From Variovorax paradoxus (GTDB lineage Bacteria; Pseudomonadota; Gammaproteobacteria; Burkholderiales; Burkholderiaceae_C): 64,000 bases of DNA. This document shows, one piece after another, positions 61,287 to 64,000 of the stretch. The notes under the pieces are model-generated. The model had not been told where the DNA came from, made no database searches, and worked only from the letters and a program-made list of their open reading frames with translations. Made by a program: the position numbers and the translations under genes. The DNA is taken from assembly GCA_016806145.1 (NCBI GenBank), contig CP063166.1, forward strand, positions 6,262,001-6,326,000, given 5' to 3'. How positions within the stretch are numbered: the stretch's first letter is position 1; every line of letters begins with the position of its first letter.

Positions 61287-62081
61287 ATGAGCAAGAACGG
61301 CCCCATCGCCCTCGCGTTCAACGCGCTCGTCATCACCTTCATGCTGGCCCCGCTGCTGGTGGTCTGCATCGTCGCGTTCACGCCCGAGAACACGCTGACC
61401 ATCCCGACCACGCACTTCTCGCTGCGCTGGTTCGAGGCGGTGTTCGCGCATCCCGACTTCATGCAGTCGTTCTGGAACAGCCTGTGGCTCGCGCTGAGCG
61501 CGGCCACCATCGCGACGCTGCTCGCGGTGCCGGCCGGCATGGCGATCACGCGCTACGACTTCCCGGGCCGCGATTTCCTCAACGGCCTGTTCCTGTCGCC
61601 GCTGATCATTCCGCACCTGGTGCTCGGCGTCGCGCTGCTGCGGCTGTTCGCGCTGGTGGGCGGCACGGGCAGCTTCGGCTGGCTGGTGATGGCGCATGCG
61701 CTGATCGTCACGCCCTACACGCTGCGGCTGGTGGTGGCGGCGCTCGTCGGCTTCGACCGCAGCGCCGAGCAGGCCGCGCTCTCGCTGGGCGCGAGCCAGG
61801 CCACCGTGTTCCGCCGCATCACGCTGCCGATGATCCTGCCGGGCGTCACCGGCGGCTGGATGCTGGCCTTCATCAACAGCTTCGACGAAGTGACGATGTC
61901 GATCTTCGTCACCTCGCCGAGCACGGTGACGCTGCCGGTGCGCATGTACATGTACGCCACCGAATCGATCGACCCGCTGATGGCCGCGGTGTCGGCGCTG
62001 ATGGTGGCCGTGACCGCCATCGCGATGGTGGTGCTCGACCGGCTCTATGGCCTGGACCGCGTGCTGGTGGGGCGCAAGTAG
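61287..62081 (+). CDS. ABC transporter permease (PotC-like)
   Basis: 264 aa with six predicted helices. The docking loop is EQAALSLGASQATVFRRITL. The LIIPHLVLGVALLRLF segment is typical of PotC subunits. Its TAG stop is directly followed by the ATG of the iron-sulfur protein, so the transporter and oxidase genes are one transcript. No binding protein occurs in the part of the operon inside the window. Confidence 0.92.
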   Translation: MSKNGPIALAFNALVITFMLAPLLVVCIVAFTPENTLTIPTTHFSLRWFEAVFAHPDFMQSFWNSLWLALSAATIATLLAVPAGMAITRYDFPGRDFLNGLFLSPLIIPHLVLGVALLRLFALVGGTGSFGWLVMAHALIVTPYTLRLVVAALVGFDRSAEQAALSLGASQATVFRRITLPMILPGVTGGWMLAFINSFDEVTMSIFVTSPSTVTLPVRMYMYATESIDPLMAAVSALMVAVTAIAMVVLDRLYGLDRVLVGRK

Positions 62082-62378
62082 ATGGCGACCCATGCACTGC
62101 TGCACCGCGTGGCCGAGACCGGCCGCGCCACGGTGCCCTTCACGCTCGACGGCGCGCCCGCGTCGGCGCTGGCCGGCGACACGGTGCTGACCGCCGTGCT
62201 CACGCAGGCCGCCCAGCTGCGCCGCAACGAGTTCAGCGACGCGCCGCGCGCGGGCTTCTGCATGATGGGCGCCTGCCAGGACTGCTGGATCTCGACCGCC
62301 GAGGGCGAACGGCTGCGCGCCTGCTCCACCTTCATCGCGCCGGGCATGGCGCTGGTCACCGGGCGGAGCGAGGCATGA
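62082..62378 (+). CDS. [2Fe-2S]-binding small subunit (HcnA/opine oxidase-like)
   Basis: 98 aa with one plant-type ferredoxin-like domain. Cluster cysteines are in GFCMMGACQDCWI (C-x4-C-x2-C) with the last in RLRACSTFI. Such a protein is the small electron-transfer subunit of HcnABC, opine/octopine oxidases and D-hydroxyproline dehydrogenases. Overlaps the FAD subunit by 4 bp. Confidence 0.88.
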   Translation: MATHALLHRVAETGRATVPFTLDGAPASALAGDTVLTAVLTQAAQLRRNEFSDAPRAGFCMMGACQDCWISTAEGERLRACSTFIAPGMALVTGRSEA

Positions 62379-63784
62379 CGACGACGGCCCATCCTCCCGT
62401 GATCGTCGGCGCCGGCCCGGCCGGCGTGCGCGCCGCGCAGGCGCTGGTCGCGCATGGCCTGCGGCCGATCGTCATCGACGAGGCCGCGCGCGCCGGCGGA
62501 CAGATCTACCGCCGCCCGCCCGCCAACTTCGTCGAACGCGCGGCGGCCACGCTCTACGGCTTCGAGGCCGGGCGCGCGAACGCGGTGCACGCGGCCTTCG
62601 ACGGCCTGCGCGATCGCATCGATTACCGGCCCGACAGCCTGGTATGGAACGCGCAGGGCGGCGTGCTCGACGTGCTGCACGGCCCGACGCGCAGCACCGC
62701 GCGCGTGCCGCATGGCCCGCTGATCGTGGCCACCGGCGCCACCGACCGCGTGCTGCCGCTGCCGGGCTGGACCCTGCCCGGCGTCTACACGCTCGGCGGC
62801 GCGCAGGTGGCGCTCAAGTTCCAGGGCTGCGCCATCGGGCAGCGCGTGGTGTTCATGGGCACGGGGCCGCTGCTCTATCTGGTGGCCTACCAGTATGCGA
62901 AGGCCGGCGCGCGGGTCGCGGCCGTGCTCGACACCGCGCGCCTCGCGGACCAGGTCGCGGCGACGCCCGCGATGCTGCGGCAGCCCGCGGTGCTCGCGAA
63001 GGGCGTCTACTTCGTTGCCTGGCTGCGCGCGCATGGCGTGCCGCTGCATGGCGGCGTGCGGCCGCTGCGCGTGCTCGGCGACGATGCCGCGAGCCGCGTC
63101 ACCGGCGTCGCCTGGCACGACGGCCGCGAGGAGCGCCGCATCGATTGCGATGCCGTCGGCTTCGGCTATGCGCTGCGCTCCGAGACCCAGCTCGCCGACC
63201 TGCTGGGCTGCCGCTTCGAGTTCGCGCCGATGCACCGCGCCCACCTGCCGGTGCGCGACGCGGCAGGCCGCTCGAGCGTGGCGGGCGTGTACCTCGCGGG
63301 CGATGGCGCCGGCATCATGGGCGCCGACGCGGCCGAGTGGGCCGGCGAGCGCGCGGCGCTCGCGCTGCTCGCGGACCAGGGCGTGGCCGTCGATGGCGCG
63401 CGCGCCGCGCTGCTCGAACGCAAGCTCGACACGCTGGCGGGCTTTCGCCGCGGACTCGAACGCGCGTTTCCGCTGCCGCAGGACTGGGCCGCCCACGCAC
63501 CCGACGAGCTCGTCGTCTGCCGCTGCGAGAACGTCACGGCCGGCACGCTGCGCCAGACGGTCGCGGTCAACGGCGCCGACGAACTCAATCGCCTCAAGGC
63601 GCTGTCGCGCGTGGGCATGGGCCGCTGCCAGGGCCGCATGTGCGGCGTGGCCGCGGCCGAGATCCTCGCGCATGCAACCGGCCAGCCACTCGCGCAGGTC
63701 GGCCGGCTGCGCGGGCAGGCGCCGGTCAAGCCGATACCGATCCGGCTCGTCACGCAGGCCCCCGCCGATGGAGTCAGCGCATGA
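62375..63784 (+). CDS. FAD/NAD-binding subunit with BFD-like [2Fe-2S] domain (HcnB/OoxA-like)
   Basis: 469 aa. The N-terminal FAD motif is VIVGAGPAGVRAAQALVA, and a second dinucleotide fold appears at VVFMGTGPLLYLVAYQYAKA. The C-terminal 100 residues form a BFD-like cluster domain, with CRCENVTAGTLRQTV and GRCQGRMCGVAAAE supplying four cysteines. This is the large alpha subunit of the HcnB/opine oxidase/D-hydroxyproline dehydrogenase family. It overlaps the next gene by 4 bp. The substrate is not determined by sequence. Confidence 0.9.
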   Translation: MTTTAHPPVIVGAGPAGVRAAQALVAHGLRPIVIDEAARAGGQIYRRPPANFVERAAATLYGFEAGRANAVHAAFDGLRDRIDYRPDSLVWNAQGGVLDVLHGPTRSTARVPHGPLIVATGATDRVLPLPGWTLPGVYTLGGAQVALKFQGCAIGQRVVFMGTGPLLYLVAYQYAKAGARVAAVLDTARLADQVAATPAMLRQPAVLAKGVYFVAWLRAHGVPLHGGVRPLRVLGDDAASRVTGVAWHDGREERRIDCDAVGFGYALRSETQLADLLGCRFEFAPMHRAHLPVRDAAGRSSVAGVYLAGDGAGIMGADAAEWAGERAALALLADQGVAVDGARAALLERKLDTLAGFRRGLERAFPLPQDWAAHAPDELVVCRCENVTAGTLRQTVAVNGADELNRLKALSRVGMGRCQGRMCGVAAAEILAHATGQPLAQVGRLRGQAPVKPIPIRLVTQAPADGVSA

Positions 63785-64000
63785 GCACCACCCGCACCCT
63801 GCGCACTGACGTAGCGATCGTCGGCGGCGGCATCGTGGGTTCGTCGGCCGCGCTCGCGCTGCGGCGCATGGGCCTGGACGTGGTGCTGCTCGAGCGCGAC
63901 CTCTGCGGCTCGCGCTCCAGCGGCGTCAACTACGGCGGCGTGCGGCGCCAGGGCCGGCCCTTGAGCCAGCTGCCGCTGGCGCAGCGCGCACACCGCATCT
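63781..64000 (+). CDS. FAD-dependent amine/amino-acid dehydrogenase subunit (HcnC-like), partial
   Basis: Only the first 73 residues are in the window. The ATG overlaps the previous stop by 4 bp. The N-terminus carries the FAD Rossmann motif VAIVGGGIVGSSAALALRRM, then VVLLERDLCGSRSSGVNYGG, as in D-amino-acid-oxidase/glycine-oxidase-fold proteins. With the two preceding genes it completes an HcnABC-type complex, which oxidises an amine or amino-acid substrate and passes electrons to the iron-sulfur subunits. Confidence 0.85.
   Translation, partial: MSTTRTLRTDVAIVGGGIVGSSAALALRRMGLDVVLLERDLCGSRSSGVNYGGVRRQGRPLSQLPLAQRAHRI

Overview
The window looks like a chromosomal stretch of a high-GC betaproteobacterium of the Comamonadaceae, most likely Variovorax or a close relative. 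The evidence is strong GC bias at third codon positions, many solute-binding-protein transporters (TRAP, tripartite tricarboxylate, orphan Bug/TctC proteins, several ABC systems), many LysR regulators paired with catabolic genes, and characteristic palindromic intergenic repeats. No rRNA, tRNA, CRISPR array or prophage was seen. The assignment rests on sequence style, not on a database search.

Layout. 0-6.6 kb: two M20 peptidase-like hydrolases, a nucleoside deaminase, a DUF445 membrane protein, a lower-GC toxin-antitoxin-like pair whose toxin frame is broken (3.9-5.1 kb), type III pantothenate kinase and a BON/LysM protein. 6.6-7.4 kb: a paired inverted repeat and a rhodanese. 7.5-11.4 kb: a complete TRAP transporter with an unusual repeat-bearing DctM. 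11.4-19.1 kb, minus strand: an orphan Bug protein, an HMG-CoA-lyase-like enzyme, a CaiB-type CoA-transferase, an MFS transporter, a LysR regulator and a secreted dikinase-like protein. 19.3-22.7 kb: glutathione reductase, PanE-like reductase and a LysR gene. 22.8-28.7 kb: an ABC importer joined to a LOG-like protein and AMP nucleosidase. 28.8-36.1 kb: a second orphan Bug protein, an ArsR-like regulator divergent from a P450, a GST/flavoprotein pair divergent from LysR, and two unknown exported proteins. 36.3-38.2 kb: a NodI/NodJ-like ABC-2 exporter. 38.2-39.8 kb: a roughly 750-bp imperfect palindrome split by an IS30-type deletion derivative. 39.9-46.3 kb: a beta-propeller lipoprotein, MHYT protein, acyl-CoA dehydrogenase, Dabb protein, DEAD-box helicase, YciH and DUF3820. 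46.3-50 kb: a glycine-rich RRM protein, TctB-TctA and a TSUP permease. 50-51.6 kb: an ammonium transporter with a clear sigma-54 promoter and NtrC-type enhancer. 51.9-57.6 kb, minus strand: a TPP enzyme, aminotransferase, amino-acid-binding protein and ALDH7-type dehydrogenase. 58.3-64 kb: an IclR regulator divergent from a PotABC-like importer fused in operon to a three-subunit HcnABC/opine-oxidase-like dehydrogenase, cut by the window end.

Functionally the region is mostly uptake plus catabolism of small organic acids and nitrogen compounds, with local regulators. The most unusual non-coding signal is at 37.7-40.4 kb. On both sides of the large palindrome, the strand pointing into it is strongly enriched in G+T, and the effect fades over about 500 bp. 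The most unusual coding signals are the A-tract frameshift in the toxin gene, the exported dikinase with the domain order of glucan dikinases, and the importer-LOG-Amn operon.
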